Shown piece by piece: positions 1-10,382 of a stretch of DNA of 64,000 nt. Under the pieces are notes generated by a model. It did no database searches and was not told the DNA's origin. It worked only from the letters and a program-made list of their open reading frames with translations. Numbering within the stretch: the first letter of the stretch is position 1; every line of letters starts with the position of its first letter. This DNA is from Streptomyces sp. LHD-70 (GTDB lineage: Bacteria > Actinomycetota > Actinomycetes > Streptomycetales > Streptomycetaceae). The position numbers and the translations under genes are program-made. The stretch spans positions 1-64,000 of the forward strand of contig NZ_JAVIFW010000019.1 of assembly GCF_031157275.1 (NCBI RefSeq), written 5' to 3'.

Positions 1-3
1 GGC

Positions 4-48
4 GGGGGCCTGCCGTGCGGATCGGCCGGATCCGAACGGCAGGCCCCC
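4..48 (-). terminator. Rho-independent-type hairpin after the PQQ-repeat gene
   Basis: Two perfect 13-bp arms (GGGGGCCTGCCGT at 4-16 and ACGGCAGGCCCCC at 36-48) flank a 19-nt loop just beyond the stop codon of the minus-strand gene at 54. No T-run follows, as is usual in actinomycetes. Confidence 0.7.
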
Positions 49-53
49 GGGCG

Positions 54-1913
54 TCACTTGCCGAAGGACAGCATGCGGGGCTCCTCCTCGCCGTCACGGC
101 CCATCAGCCGCGAGGACGTGGCGTAGAACCGGCCGTCCGCATAGGCCATCTGTCCCATGCCGGTCATGGAGTTCTCGACGCTCGCCGTGGTCTCCGGGTG
201 CTGCAGGAGCACCTTCGGCTTGCCTCCGTCCGGGCCGAACCGCACGGTCTGGCCCGCCTTGTCGAAGGTCGGCTCGACGTACGCGACGAGGTTGCCGGAG
301 GCGTCCGCGGACAGCGGGAGCAGCGAGCGCGGGTCCTCGGTCTTCCCGCGCCACTTGGGCTTTCCGCTGTCGAGGTCGAAGGCGATGATCTCGTTGCTGC
401 GGTCGTAGTCGCCGGACTTCTTCGTCTCGGTGGCCATGAAGAAGAGGTCGTCGGTGGCGACCATGCCCTGGCAGCTCTGCAGCTCCTTCTCCAGGATGGA
501 CATGCCGCAGCGCTGCGTGAACGAGTCCTTGCCGCCGTCGAGCTGCGAGCGGACCTTGCCGTTGTCCTTGAACGCGACGATGTTCCAGGACTTGTCGCTG
601 CGGTTCACCAGGGAGACGACGAGCGGCTTGACCGAGTAGACCTTCTGCACCTCGAAGCCCTTGGGCGTCATGAAGCGCCACTTGACCTTGCCGGTCTTCG
701 GGTCGATCGACTTGAGCTGCTCGTTCTTGTCCGGCTGGGCCAGGCAGGAGTCGACGGCGAGCACCGAATCCCCGTCGGCGGCGAAGGAGTTGGGGAAGCA
801 GCCCCGGTCCTTCTTCAGGGTGTACTGCTCCTTGCCGTCCTTCAGGCTGTACGCGCTGCCGGACTGGGAGCGGGCCACCATCACGTTCTCGCCGGCGATC
901 TCCAGGTCCAGCGTGACGGTCGAGTCGAAGAGGCCGCCCGTCTCGGTCTTCTTCTGCCAGCCCTTCTCACCCGTGTTGAGGTCGATCATCTGGAGCTGGT
1001 TGCACTTGCTCTTCTCCTGGCTGTCCGTGTCCTTGTGGGCCACGACGACCATGCCGTCCTCGGAGGGGCGGGGCGGGGTGTCGCACACGGCGTGCGGCAG
1101 CTTGACGCTCCAGGCCTTGCTGCCGTCGCTCGTCTTGAAGGCGGTGACCTCCTTGTACCCGGCCTGGATGACGTGGTCGCCCACGGTCCAGATGTTCATG
1201 AGCTCGGCGCCGTTGCGCGGGGTGTCGAGGTCGTTCTTGGCGACCCAGGCCTTCGCCTCGCCGGGCTTGCGGCCGGAGTTGAGGTCGTCCTCGCCGCCGT
1301 CGCGGCTGCCCGCGGTCTCCTCGCCTGCGTCGGTCGGCTTGTTGTCGCCGCCCTTGGCGATGGGCTGCTTCTTCTTCGGCTCCTCGTCACCGCTGGTGGC
1401 GAACCAGACGCCGCCGCCGATCACGAGGACCGCGGCGAGGGCCGCACCGATGATGGCGGCGGGCTTGCCCTTGAACGGGCTGCCCGAGCCGCCGCCGGGA
1501 CCGACGGGGCCGCCGGGCATGCCGGGCGCGGGCGCGCCCGGGTACTGCGGCTGCTGCGGGTATCCGTACGGCGCCTGGCCGGGCGCTCCGGGCTGCCCCG
1601 GCTGGCCGTACGGACCGGGCTGCGCCTGGGCGTACGGGTTGTCGGCGGCGGGCTGGCCGGGCTGGCCGGGCTGCGGGTAGCCGTACCCGGGCTGTGCGGG
1701 CGGCGGGGTGCCGGGAGGTGCGGCGGGCGGGGCCGCGGGGGGTGTCGGCGGAGCCGCGGGCGGCGGTGCGGTGGGCGGCGCGGACGGCGGCGCCGGTGGC
1801 ACGGGAGGTGTCTGCGGCGGCTGACCGGGCCCCTTGGACATCCCCTGCTGAGGGTCCTGCGGTGCCCCGGCACCACCTGGCGGCTGCGGCGGCTGGCTGG
1901 GCGGCTGACTCAT
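54..1913 (-). CDS. Membrane-anchored PQQ-like beta-propeller repeat protein
   Basis: 619 residues. Residues 1-145 are a low-complexity Pro/Gln/Gly/Tyr-rich tail (runs of PPAPP, then GQPGQPG and YGYP). One transmembrane segment follows at about 151-171 (AAIIGAALAAVLVIGGG). The rest is a large extracellular domain with PQQ-like blade motifs (TSDGSKAW, LNTGEKGW, PKTGKVKW, LDSGKPKW). This is a common Streptomyces cell-surface architecture; its substrate is unknown and no enzymatic residues can be assigned. The ATG at 1913 is the only good start and a hairpin follows the stop. It is probably monocistronic, because the gap to the upstream ABC-F gene is 256 bp. Confidence 0.85.
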   Translation of the reverse strand: MSQPPSQPPQPPGGAGAPQDPQQGMSKGPGQPPQTPPVPPAPPSAPPTAPPPAAPPTPPAAPPAAPPGTPPPAQPGYGYPQPGQPGQPAADNPYAQAQPGPYGQPGQPGAPGQAPYGYPQQPQYPGAPAPGMPGGPVGPGGGSGSPFKGKPAAIIGAALAAVLVIGGGVWFATSGDEEPKKKQPIAKGGDNKPTDAGEETAGSRDGGEDDLNSGRKPGEAKAWVAKNDLDTPRNGAELMNIWTVGDHVIQAGYKEVTAFKTSDGSKAWSVKLPHAVCDTPPRPSEDGMVVVAHKDTDSQEKSKCNQLQMIDLNTGEKGWQKKTETGGLFDSTVTLDLEIAGENVMVARSQSGSAYSLKDGKEQYTLKKDRGCFPNSFAADGDSVLAVDSCLAQPDKNEQLKSIDPKTGKVKWRFMTPKGFEVQKVYSVKPLVVSLVNRSDKSWNIVAFKDNGKVRSQLDGGKDSFTQRCGMSILEKELQSCQGMVATDDLFFMATETKKSGDYDRSNEIIAFDLDSGKPKWRGKTEDPRSLLPLSADASGNLVAYVEPTFDKAGQTVRFGPDGGKPKVLLQHPETTASVENSMTGMGQMAYADGRFYATSSRLMGRDGEEEPRMLSFGK

Positions 1914-2169
1914 CAGCGGTGTACCTCTTCACACGGGTCCCGCTGCCCAACCGACCTCCCCCGCAATTCCGTTGGTCAAATCCCCCCGGAAAGGAGCGAA
2001 TCGGGCATTGTCCCCGTACCTGAATGTCTAGTCGAGCGGGAGTTCTTTCTACCACTGACCGCTGACATCCAGCCGCGTCGGTCGGCCCCTTGTTCCCAAG
2101 GGAGGACCGGCTTGTGATGCCGTCGTTACCGCCCTGCGCGGGCCCTGGGCGGGCCGTTGCGGGAGGGGC

Positions 2170-3981
<1,812 letters not shown>

Positions 3982-4037
3982 TTCACTCCTGGGACGGGGG
4001 TAGATCGACGTCCCAGCGTAGTCGCAACGCCCAGGTC

Positions 4038-4207
4038 CCCCGGGGCTCGGTACCGGGGGCTCCGCCCCCAGGCCCCCCGATCGCCCTGCGGGCTCGTCCT
4101 CAAGCGCCGGACGGGCTGGTTCTGCCGTCGTTCGGCTACCGCGCCGTCGTGGCCGGTCGCGCCCCGCGGCGGAGCCGCAAATGTCACAGCCCCGCGCCCC
4201 TATCGGG
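4038..4207 (-). repeat. Dispersed Streptomyces intergenic repeat, copy 1
   Basis: Read on the minus strand it runs from CCCCGATAGGGGCGCGGGG through CGGCTCCGCCGCGGGGCGCG and GTCCGGCGCTTGAGGA to a GGGGGCGGAGCCCCC hairpin. The same order of blocks occurs in plus orientation at 18519-18663. This copy overlaps the 3' end of the acyltransferase gene and supplies its TAG stop. I recall blocks like these from many Streptomyces genomes. Function is unknown; the terminal hairpin could act as a terminator. Confidence 0.75.
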
Positions 4208-5543
4208 GGCACGTGAGACGCCCGCGCCCCACCAGCGCCCACCCGACCAGCACCATCACCACCGCCCCCGGCGCCGACACCTCCACCGCGATCAGCAGCG
4301 CCGTCCGGCCCTCGAGCAGGCCCCCGAAGCCGACCATCGACAGGCCGAGGACGCCGAGCAGGCAGAGCGTGATGCCGAGGGCCGCCGGCGGCCCGGAACC
4401 CGTGGTCGCCGCGACAGGGACCGGCCGCTCGAAGCGCCGGAACGCGGTCACGAGCAGAGACGTGACCAGCGCCGCCGCAACCACCCGCACCGGCACCTGC
4501 GCCCACCACACCGCACTTGCGGGCTCCGGCAGCGGGACGCCGAGGGCGAGGAGCGCGCCGTACACCGCGAGCATCGCCGTGAGGTGCCACAGGAAGGCGG
4601 TCATGGCGATGCCGCTCGCGGCGACCACCCCGCGCCACACCCGCGGCCGCCGCAGCCACGCCCCGACCGGCCGCCGCACCAGCTCGACCGCGCCGACCAG
4701 CCACAGCCCGTGGCAGAGCAGCGCGAACGTGGGCGGGGCCATGTTGGAGATCTTCTCGCCGGGCATCCCGACCATCGACAGCGGATACGGCCCGTACGTC
4801 ACCAGGGCCACCGCACCCACGAGCCCGCACCCGGCCAGCGCGGCGGGCACGCCCCGGACGGCGAGCCGGCCGTCCGCGCGCAGGAAGCCCAGCTGGTGCA
4901 CGGCGAGCCAGACGAGGGCGAAGTTGAGGAACTCCACGTACGGGACGCCGAGGGCGAAGCGCAGGACGTCGACGGCGCCCGCGGCGCCCAGAAGCGCGCC
5001 GAACACGCCCCAGCCCCACCGCTCGTGCGCCTTGAGCAGCGGCGGTGTGCAGGCGACCATCGCGAGGTAGATGCCGATGAACCACAGCGGCTGCGCGACC
5101 AGGCGCAACGTGATGTCGATCAACCCCCCGCCCGTGCCCAGGAGTTGGACGAGCAGCGCGGCCGCGCCCCAGACGAGGACGAACACGATGGTGGGGCGCA
5201 GGAGCCGCGACAACCGCGCCCGCAGGAACGTCGAGTAGAGCTGTGCGGGGCCGGTCCTGCCGCGCAGCGAGCGGTACGACCGGGCGTGCGCGAAGCCGCC
5301 GACGAAGAAGAAGACCGGCATGATCTGCAGGACCCAGGTGAGCAGTTGGAGCTCGGGGACGACGGCCAGCAGGTTGCCCACCTCGACCCGCCCGCCCGGG
5401 CCGGTGGCCACGGCGGCCATCAGCCAGTGCCCGAGCACGACGGCACCGAGCGAGGCGACGCGCAGCAGGTCGATGTAGCGGTCCCGGGTGTCCGGGGTGG
5501 CCGCTGCGAGTCGGGCGGCGGTGGCGACGGAGGTGGAGTCCAT
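4200..5543 (-). CDS. Acyltransferase family membrane protein
   Basis: 447 residues from the ATG at 5543; a GTG three codons upstream is possible but has poorer ribosome-site spacing. It is a multi-pass membrane protein of the acyltransferase-3 type. RYIDLLRVASLGAVVLGHW near residue 25 includes the membrane-embedded His region, and FFFVGGFAHARSY is a second family motif. About ten hydrophobic segments follow. Such proteins O-acylate cell-surface glycans or secondary metabolites, but the substrate cannot be inferred. The C-terminus (GWALVGRGRLTCPR) ends inside the dispersed repeat, so the repeat has probably replaced the ancestral stop. Confidence 0.8.
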   Translation of the reverse strand: MDSTSVATAARLAAATPDTRDRYIDLLRVASLGAVVLGHWLMAAVATGPGGRVEVGNLLAVVPELQLLTWVLQIMPVFFFVGGFAHARSYRSLRGRTGPAQLYSTFLRARLSRLLRPTIVFVLVWGAAALLVQLLGTGGGLIDITLRLVAQPLWFIGIYLAMVACTPPLLKAHERWGWGVFGALLGAAGAVDVLRFALGVPYVEFLNFALVWLAVHQLGFLRADGRLAVRGVPAALAGCGLVGAVALVTYGPYPLSMVGMPGEKISNMAPPTFALLCHGLWLVGAVELVRRPVGAWLRRPRVWRGVVAASGIAMTAFLWHLTAMLAVYGALLALGVPLPEPASAVWWAQVPVRVVAAALVTSLLVTAFRRFERPVPVAATTGSGPPAALGITLCLLGVLGLSMVGFGGLLEGRTALLIAVEVSAPGAVVMVLVGWALVGRGRLTCPR

Positions 5544-5658
5544 GCCCGCCACCGTCCCGAAACGCCCGGGCAGGGCGACAGGGCTCGGGTACTCAACTGG
5601 GCCTGAGTACCTGAGTCGTCCGTACGTCCAGGGCCCGTCTCCCCGATCTTTGCGGGCC

Positions 5659-6564
5659 CTAGACGGCCGGGTCGATCACCGTCGCACCCGGTGCCGGGGC
5701 CGAGGCGACGCGGACCGTGCGGCAGGTGTCCGACTTCAGCAGGGCCTCGGCGACGGCTTCCGCGGACGCGGCGTCCTGGGCGAGGAACGCGGTGGTCGGG
5801 CCCGAGCCGGAGACGAGGGCCGCGAGGGCGCCGCCGTCCGTGCCGGCCACGAGCGTCCGCTCCAGGGCGGGGAAGAGGGAGAGCGCGGCGGGCTCCAGGT
5901 CGTTGGTGAGGACGGCCGCGAGAGCCTCCGCGTCCCCTGCGCGCAGGGCGTCGATGAGCGCGGGCGAGGCCTCCGGGGCGGGGACGTCGTGGCCCTCCCA
6001 CATGCGGTCGAACTCGCGGTACACGGCGGGGGTGGAGAGGCCGCCGTCGGCGAGGGCGAAGACCCAGTGGAACGTGCCGCCCACCTCCAGCGGCGTCAGC
6101 ACCTCGCCCCGCCCCGTACCCAGCGCCGCCCCGCCGACCAGGCTGAACGGCACGTCACTGCCCAACTCGGCGCAGATGTCGAGGAGTTCGTACCGGGAGG
6201 CACCGGTCCCCCACAGCGCGTCGCACGCCACCAGCGCACCCGCCGCGTCGGCGCTGCCGCCCGCCATCCCGCCCGCGACGGGGATGTCCTTCGCGATGTG
6301 CAGGTGGACGTCGGGTGCCACACCGTGCCGTTCCGCGAGGGCGAGGGCCGCGCGCGCCGCCAAGTTGCCCCGGTCCAGCGGGACTTGGTGGGCGTCCGGG
6401 CCCGAGCACGTCACCCGCAGCTCATCGGCCGGGGTCGCCGTGACCTCGTCGTACAGGCCCACCGCCAGGAAGACGTTCGCCAGGTCGTGGAAGCCGTCGG
6501 GGCGGGCGCCGCCCACCGCGAGCTGGACGTTGACCTTGGCGGGCACGCGTACGGTCACACTCAC
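5659..6564 (-). CDS. ispE: 4-diphosphocytidyl-2-C-methyl-D-erythritol kinase
   Basis: 301 residues. This GHMP kinase phosphorylates CDP-ME in the MEP isoprenoid pathway in the cytoplasm. VRVPAKVNVQLAVGG is the N-terminal motif, PVAGGMAGGSADAAGAL the ATP-binding glycine loop, and LVSGSGPTTAFL the third GHMP motif. The GTG start at 6564 overlaps the TGA of rsmA in a GTGA junction, so the two are probably translationally coupled. The rpf-rsmA-ispE-ABC-F order is the usual actinobacterial arrangement. Confidence 0.95.
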   Translation of the reverse strand: MSVTVRVPAKVNVQLAVGGARPDGFHDLANVFLAVGLYDEVTATPADELRVTCSGPDAHQVPLDRGNLAARAALALAERHGVAPDVHLHIAKDIPVAGGMAGGSADAAGALVACDALWGTGASRYELLDICAELGSDVPFSLVGGAALGTGRGEVLTPLEVGGTFHWVFALADGGLSTPAVYREFDRMWEGHDVPAPEASPALIDALRAGDAEALAAVLTNDLEPAALSLFPALERTLVAGTDGGALAALVSGSGPTTAFLAQDAASAEAVAEALLKSDTCRTVRVASAPAPGATVIDPAV

Positions 6565-7427
6565 TGGCCCGCTCCCCGGTTCTCGGCGATCTTCGCGAAC
6601 TGCTCGACGGTGAGGGCCTCGCCGCGCGCCTGCGGGGAGACCCCGGCGGCGACGAGCGCGGCCTCGGCGGCCGCGGCCGAACCGGCCCAGCCGGCAAGGG
6701 CTGCGCGCAGCGTCTTGCGGCGCTGGGCGAACGCGGCGTCGACGACAGCGAACACCTCCGCGCGGGACGCCGTCGTCGCGACCGGCTCGGTGCGCCGGAC
6801 CAGGGAGACCAGGCCGCTGTCGACGTTCGGCGCGGGCCAGAAGACGTTGCGGCCGATCGCTCCGGCGCGCTTGACGTCCGCGTACCAGTTGGCCTTCACG
6901 GACGGCACTCCGTACACCTTCGAGCCGGGAGTGGCCGCGAGGCGGTCGGCGACCTCGGCCTGCACCATGACGAGCGTGCGGTCGATGCTCGGGAACGTGG
7001 CCAGCATGTGCAGGAGGACGGGCACCGCGACGTTGTACGGCAGGTTCGCGACGAGTGCCGTGGGCGCCGGGCCCGGCAGCTCGTCGACGTGCATCGCGTC
7101 GGAGTGCACGAGCGCGAAGCGGTCGGCGCGCTCCGGCATGCGGGCCTCGACGGTGGCGGGCAGCGCGGCGGCGAGCACGTCGTCGATCTCGACGGCGGTG
7201 ACCCGGTCGGCGGTCTCCAGGAGCGCGAGCGTCAGCGAGCCGAGGCCCGGGCCGACCTCCACGACCACGTCGTCGGGGCGCACCTCGGCGGTGCGGACGA
7301 TCCGGCGGACCGTGTTCGCGTCGATGACGAAGTTCTGGCCGCGCTGCTTGGTGGGGCGTACGCCAAGGGCGGCGGCCAGTTCACGGATGTCGGCCGGGCC
7401 GAGGAGGGAGTCGGGGCTGTTGCTCAC
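6561..7427 (-). CDS. rsmA: 16S rRNA (adenine1518/1519-N6)-dimethyltransferase
   Basis: 288 residues. It dimethylates two adjacent adenines in helix 45 of 16S rRNA during small-subunit maturation (KsgA). RPTKQRGQNFVID begins the conserved core, VVEVGPGLGSLTLALLE is the SAM-binding motif I, and NLPYNVAVPVLLHML carries the catalytic NLPY motif. The GTG start at 7427 follows a TACGCT box by 6 nt and no Shine-Dalgarno sequence is present, so the transcript is probably leaderless. It overlaps ispE by 4 nt. Confidence 0.95.
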   Translation of the reverse strand: MSNSPDSLLGPADIRELAAALGVRPTKQRGQNFVIDANTVRRIVRTAEVRPDDVVVEVGPGLGSLTLALLETADRVTAVEIDDVLAAALPATVEARMPERADRFALVHSDAMHVDELPGPAPTALVANLPYNVAVPVLLHMLATFPSIDRTLVMVQAEVADRLAATPGSKVYGVPSVKANWYADVKRAGAIGRNVFWPAPNVDSGLVSLVRRTEPVATTASRAEVFAVVDAAFAQRRKTLRAALAGWAGSAAAAEAALVAAGVSPQARGEALTVEQFAKIAENRGAGQ

Positions 7428-7433
7428 CGCATA

Positions 7434-7439
7434 AGCGTA
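7434..7439 (-). promoter_or_regulatory. Putative -10 box TACGCT of leaderless rsmA
   Basis: The minus-strand hexamer TACGCT lies 6 nt before the GTG of rsmA. The spacing is the same as at several other genes in the window. No clear -35 box is visible. Confidence 0.45.
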
Positions 7440-7483
7440 AGGGGCCGCGGAAACGGCCCTTACAACCGCGACTACAACCGCGG

Positions 7484-8701
7484 CTACAACCGCGACCCGC
7501 AGTGCGGCCAGGGGCTCGCTCCGCGCTGCGTGTACAGCTTCTTCGCGCGGTACGTCTGCTCGGCCGCGCTCGCGTCCTGGGGGCGGCCGGTCCCGCCGAG
7601 GCTCTGCCAGGTGCCGGTGTCGAACTGGTAGAGCCCGCCGTACGTCCCCGAAGGGTCCACCGCGTCGGGCCGGCCGCCGGACTCGCACCGCGCGAGCGCG
7701 TTCCAGTCGAGGCCGTCGGCGCCCTGCACGCTGGTCGGCAGCGGCCGGGTGCCGACCTTCACGTGCTGGGTCCGCGGGGCGCGCACCAGCTGCGAGTCGA
7801 TCCGCCGCGGCCGCTGCCGCACGCCGTTCACGGTGCGCAGCTCGTACGTGACGCGGCGGGCGCCCTGCCGTCCGGCGCGCTCGACGACCTCGGTGCCGCG
7901 GTAGAGCATGGCGTCGTCGGTGCGCCGCACGTCGAAGGCGATGGGCTCCTCGCGCACCTCCCGGCTGCCGGTGACGCGAAGGACGGTGAGGGTCTGGCCG
8001 TCGCGCGGGAACGACTCGGGCGGTACGGACGTGGTGTCCTGGCCGTGCAGCGAGATCCCGGCCTCGGCGACGGCCTCCCGTACGGTCGCGGCGTTGGTGC
8101 GGATGGTGCGCTCGCGGCCGTCGGCCATGACGGTCACGGTGCGTTCGGTGCGGACGTCGAGCTCCAGGCCGCCGCGGCCGATCCGCTGCGAGCGGTCGGC
8201 GGACAGATGGGCGCCCTCCGCGCGCACGCCGAGCTGGCGCAGCGCGCCCTCGACGGTGCCGGCCGTCGTCCACACCTGGCGGCGTTCCCCGTCGAGGGTG
8301 AGGCGGACGAGCCTCCCGTACCGGACGACGACGTCGTCGCCGCTGGCCAGCGGGGTGCCGGGGGCGGGCGCGACGATGTCGTGGGCGCCGACGTGCAGGC
8401 CCTCGTCGGCGATGAGTTCGCCGACGTCGTCCGCGAAGGTGTGCAGGGTGCGCGGCTTGCCGTCGACGGAGAGCTGGACGGCCTTGTCCTTCGCGACGAA
8501 CGCGGTGGTGCCGCCCGCGAGGAAGGCGACGACGAGGGCCTGCGGCAGCAGCCGCCTCAGGGCCTCGGGGCGTTCGGCGCTCTGCTTGCGCTTGGCCGCG
8601 CGCCGGGCTGCGGCCCGGCCCGGATTCGGCTGAGGAGCGGGGTCCGGGGCGGAGCCCCGCGGCGGTGCGACGGTCGAGCCGCGCCATTCATCAACGTTCA
8701 C
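7484..8701 (-). CDS. rpfB: Resuscitation-promoting factor, DUF348/G5/transglycosylase-like
   Basis: 405 residues from the GTG at 8701, which has a GGAG 9 nt upstream; a longer form from 8785 is open but lacks such a site. There is a basic N-terminal region, then a hydrophobic anchor (QALVVAFLAGGTTAFV), three DUF348-like repeats (VQLSVDGKPRTLHTF, VRLTLDGERRQVWTT, VTVMADGRERTIRTN) and a G5 domain. The C-terminal lysozyme-like domain is WNALARCESGGRPDAV with the catalytic Glu in CESGG, then YGGLYQFDTGTWQSLGG. It is secreted or cell-surface bound and cleaves peptidoglycan during spore germination and growth. It lies upstream of rsmA, as in other actinobacteria. Confidence 0.9.
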   Translation of the reverse strand: MNVDEWRGSTVAPPRGSAPDPAPQPNPGRAAARRAAKRKQSAERPEALRRLLPQALVVAFLAGGTTAFVAKDKAVQLSVDGKPRTLHTFADDVGELIADEGLHVGAHDIVAPAPGTPLASGDDVVVRYGRLVRLTLDGERRQVWTTAGTVEGALRQLGVRAEGAHLSADRSQRIGRGGLELDVRTERTVTVMADGRERTIRTNAATVREAVAEAGISLHGQDTTSVPPESFPRDGQTLTVLRVTGSREVREEPIAFDVRRTDDAMLYRGTEVVERAGRQGARRVTYELRTVNGVRQRPRRIDSQLVRAPRTQHVKVGTRPLPTSVQGADGLDWNALARCESGGRPDAVDPSGTYGGLYQFDTGTWQSLGGTGRPQDASAAEQTYRAKKLYTQRGASPWPHCGSRL

Positions 8702-8847
8702 GACGAAGCGCTCCAGTGACGTCCACGGTCCTGACTTCGGGCCAGCAGAACCTAGCGGAGCCGACGGCCGACCGTCACTCTTCACACTCGTACGGTCACG
8801 GAGCGTCGCCGCGTTGCCCCACGCTTCCGCACCGCGCCCGTTATCCG

Positions 8848-9765
8848 TCAGTAATCAAATGCGCGCGCCGTGTTGTCGCGTACGGCCTCCGCCATGGTGT
8901 CCTCGTCGACGCCCTTGACCTGGGCCATGGCCCGCAGCGTGACCGGAATGAGATAGGGCGCGTTAGGCCGACCGCGGTAGGGCGCGGGCGTCAGGAAGGG
9001 CGCGTCGGTCTCGACCAGGACGAGGTCGAGGGGCGCCGCGTCCAGGGCGTCCCGCAGGGGCCCCGCGTTCTTGAAGGTGACGTTGCCGGCGAAGGACATG
9101 TAGTAGCCCTGCTCGGCGCAGATCCGGGCCATCGCGGCGTCGCCGGAGTAGCAGTGGAAGACGGTGCGCTCGGGGGCGCCCTCCTCCTTGAGGACGCGCA
9201 GCACGTCGGCGTGCGCCTCGCGGTCGTGGATGACGAGGGCCTTGCCGTGCCGCTTGGCGATCTCGATGTGCGCGCGGAACGACCGCTCCTGCGCCTCCTT
9301 GCCCTCGGGCCCGGTGCGGAAGTAGTCGAGTCCGGTCTCGCCGACACCCTTGACCTGCGGGAGGGCGGCGAGCCGGTCGATCTCGGCGAGCGCCTCGTCG
9401 AGCGCCGCGTCCCCACCGGGCCCGCGCGCGCCCTGCCTCGACCAGCCTCCCCCAGCCCCAGGGGGCTGGGAGGTGCCCCCAGGATCGCCGAGGACGATCC
9501 GGGGCGCCTCGTTGGGGTGCAGGGCGACGGTGGCGTGCACGGCCTCGTACGCGGCGGCCGTGTCCGCCGCCCAGCGGGAGCCCTTGAGGTCGCAGCCGAC
9601 CTGGATCACGGTCGTCACGCCGACGGACGCGGCGTCGGCGAGGCTCTCGGCGACGGTCGCCGACTGCATGTCGAGGTGGGTGTGCGAGTCCGCGACCGGA
9701 ACCCGCAGGGGTTCCGGCAGCGGCGGCGGCGCGTCTTTGGCGTCCTTGACGTCCTTGGGGCTCAT
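8848..9765 (-). CDS. TatD-family metal-dependent hydrolase/deoxyribonuclease
   Basis: 305 residues. The TIM-barrel metallohydrolase signature is visible: DSHTHLDM (metal-binding His pair), VGETGLDYF, FRAHIEIAKRHGKALVIHDREAH, VFHCYSGD, and VLVETDAPFLTP near the C-terminus. Between VLGDPG and the GETGLDYF motif lies an unusual Gly/Pro/Ser-rich insert (TSQPPGAGGGWSRQG). It is encoded by a Streptomyces palindromic repeat (9450-9482) and probably forms a surface loop. The start ATG follows TAGGAT by 6 nt, so it is probably leaderless. Confidence 0.9.
   Translation of the reverse strand: MSPKDVKDAKDAPPPLPEPLRVPVADSHTHLDMQSATVAESLADAASVGVTTVIQVGCDLKGSRWAADTAAAYEAVHATVALHPNEAPRIVLGDPGGTSQPPGAGGGWSRQGARGPGGDAALDEALAEIDRLAALPQVKGVGETGLDYFRTGPEGKEAQERSFRAHIEIAKRHGKALVIHDREAHADVLRVLKEEGAPERTVFHCYSGDAAMARICAEQGYYMSFAGNVTFKNAGPLRDALDAAPLDLVLVETDAPFLTPAPYRGRPNAPYLIPVTLRAMAQVKGVDEDTMAEAVRDNTARAFDY
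9450..9482. repeat. Palindromic repeat inserted in frame within tatD
   Basis: The repeat has complementary G- and C-tracts and on the minus strand reads TGGGGGCACCTCCCAGCC then CTGGGGCTGGGGGAGG. Its layout matches the elements at 17253-17297 and 31764-31796. It encodes part of a non-conserved insert of about 20 residues in TatD. Confidence 0.65.
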
Positions 9766-9771
9766 GCCCCG

Positions 9772-9777
9772 ATCCTA
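9772..9777 (-). promoter_or_regulatory. Putative -10 box TAGGAT of leaderless tatD
   Basis: TAGGAT on the minus strand ends 6 nt before the ATG at 9765; there is no ribosome-binding site. Confidence 0.45.
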
Positions 9778-10215
9778 CGAACGTGCGGACGGCCGGTTCT
9801 TCTGGTGGTGGTGCCGGAAGGGGTGCAGCAGGTCGGAGAGGTGCCAGTGGCGCTCCGGCTCCCGTGCGGCGTCCTCGCCGGGCTCCGGGGCCGCCGCTTC
9901 GTCCGGCTCCTCCCGCCGGTGGTCGTGCGCGTGCATCAGGTCGAGGACCGAGGACACCTGCCCCGCCCGCATGATCCGTACGACATGGCCACCGCAGTTC
10001 ATGCAGGTGGGCCGGGTCAGCGGGGACGGCACCCGCTGGCCGTCGACCACGTACATCACGAATTCCCTGCCCGCGCCGTCGACGAAGTGCTCGATGTCGT
10101 ACGACTGCTCCCAGCCGTGGCCGCAGCGCATACAGGCGAAGGAGTACGACTCTTGAACGGTGGCTACGGCCTCGTGCGGCATACCCGTGGCGACGCGGCC
10201 GGTGGTCTCACTCAT
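9775..10215 (-). CDS. Zinc-ribbon protein of unknown function
   Basis: 146 residues from MSETTGRV (ATG at 10215). Two Cys pairs, CMRCGHGW and CMNCGGHV, about 50 residues apart, form a probable zinc ribbon around SYDIEHFVDGAGREFVMYVVDG. The C-terminus is acidic and then His-rich (HDHRREEPDE, FRHHHQKNRPS). It is probably cytoplasmic. I do not recognise a characterised homologue; the fold suggests nucleic-acid or protein binding. It lies immediately upstream of tatD on the same strand. Confidence 0.8.
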   Translation of the reverse strand: MSETTGRVATGMPHEAVATVQESYSFACMRCGHGWEQSYDIEHFVDGAGREFVMYVVDGQRVPSPLTRPTCMNCGGHVVRIMRAGQVSSVLDLMHAHDHRREEPDEAAAPEPGEDAAREPERHWHLSDLLHPFRHHHQKNRPSARS

Positions 10216-10382
10216 GCCAGCTCCTCTTGTCCTCCGGACAAGCACATACCGGGACGGGTCTGCGTCCCTGACACCAGTGGACGCCTCCGCCCGGGGGGAG
10301 CGCATCAGGCCTGTCGAGTATTGGAGCGTTCTTGGCCTTCTCTATGCGGAAAAGGCCTGGTGCGCGGCCTTCGCTTTGCCTT

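Noticed and set aside
15..2117. 700-residue plus-strand frame opposite the PQQ-repeat gene
   Set aside because: It is a long antisense shadow from high GC; the product is Leu/Gly/Arg/Ala-rich without domains, and the minus strand carries the recognised protein.
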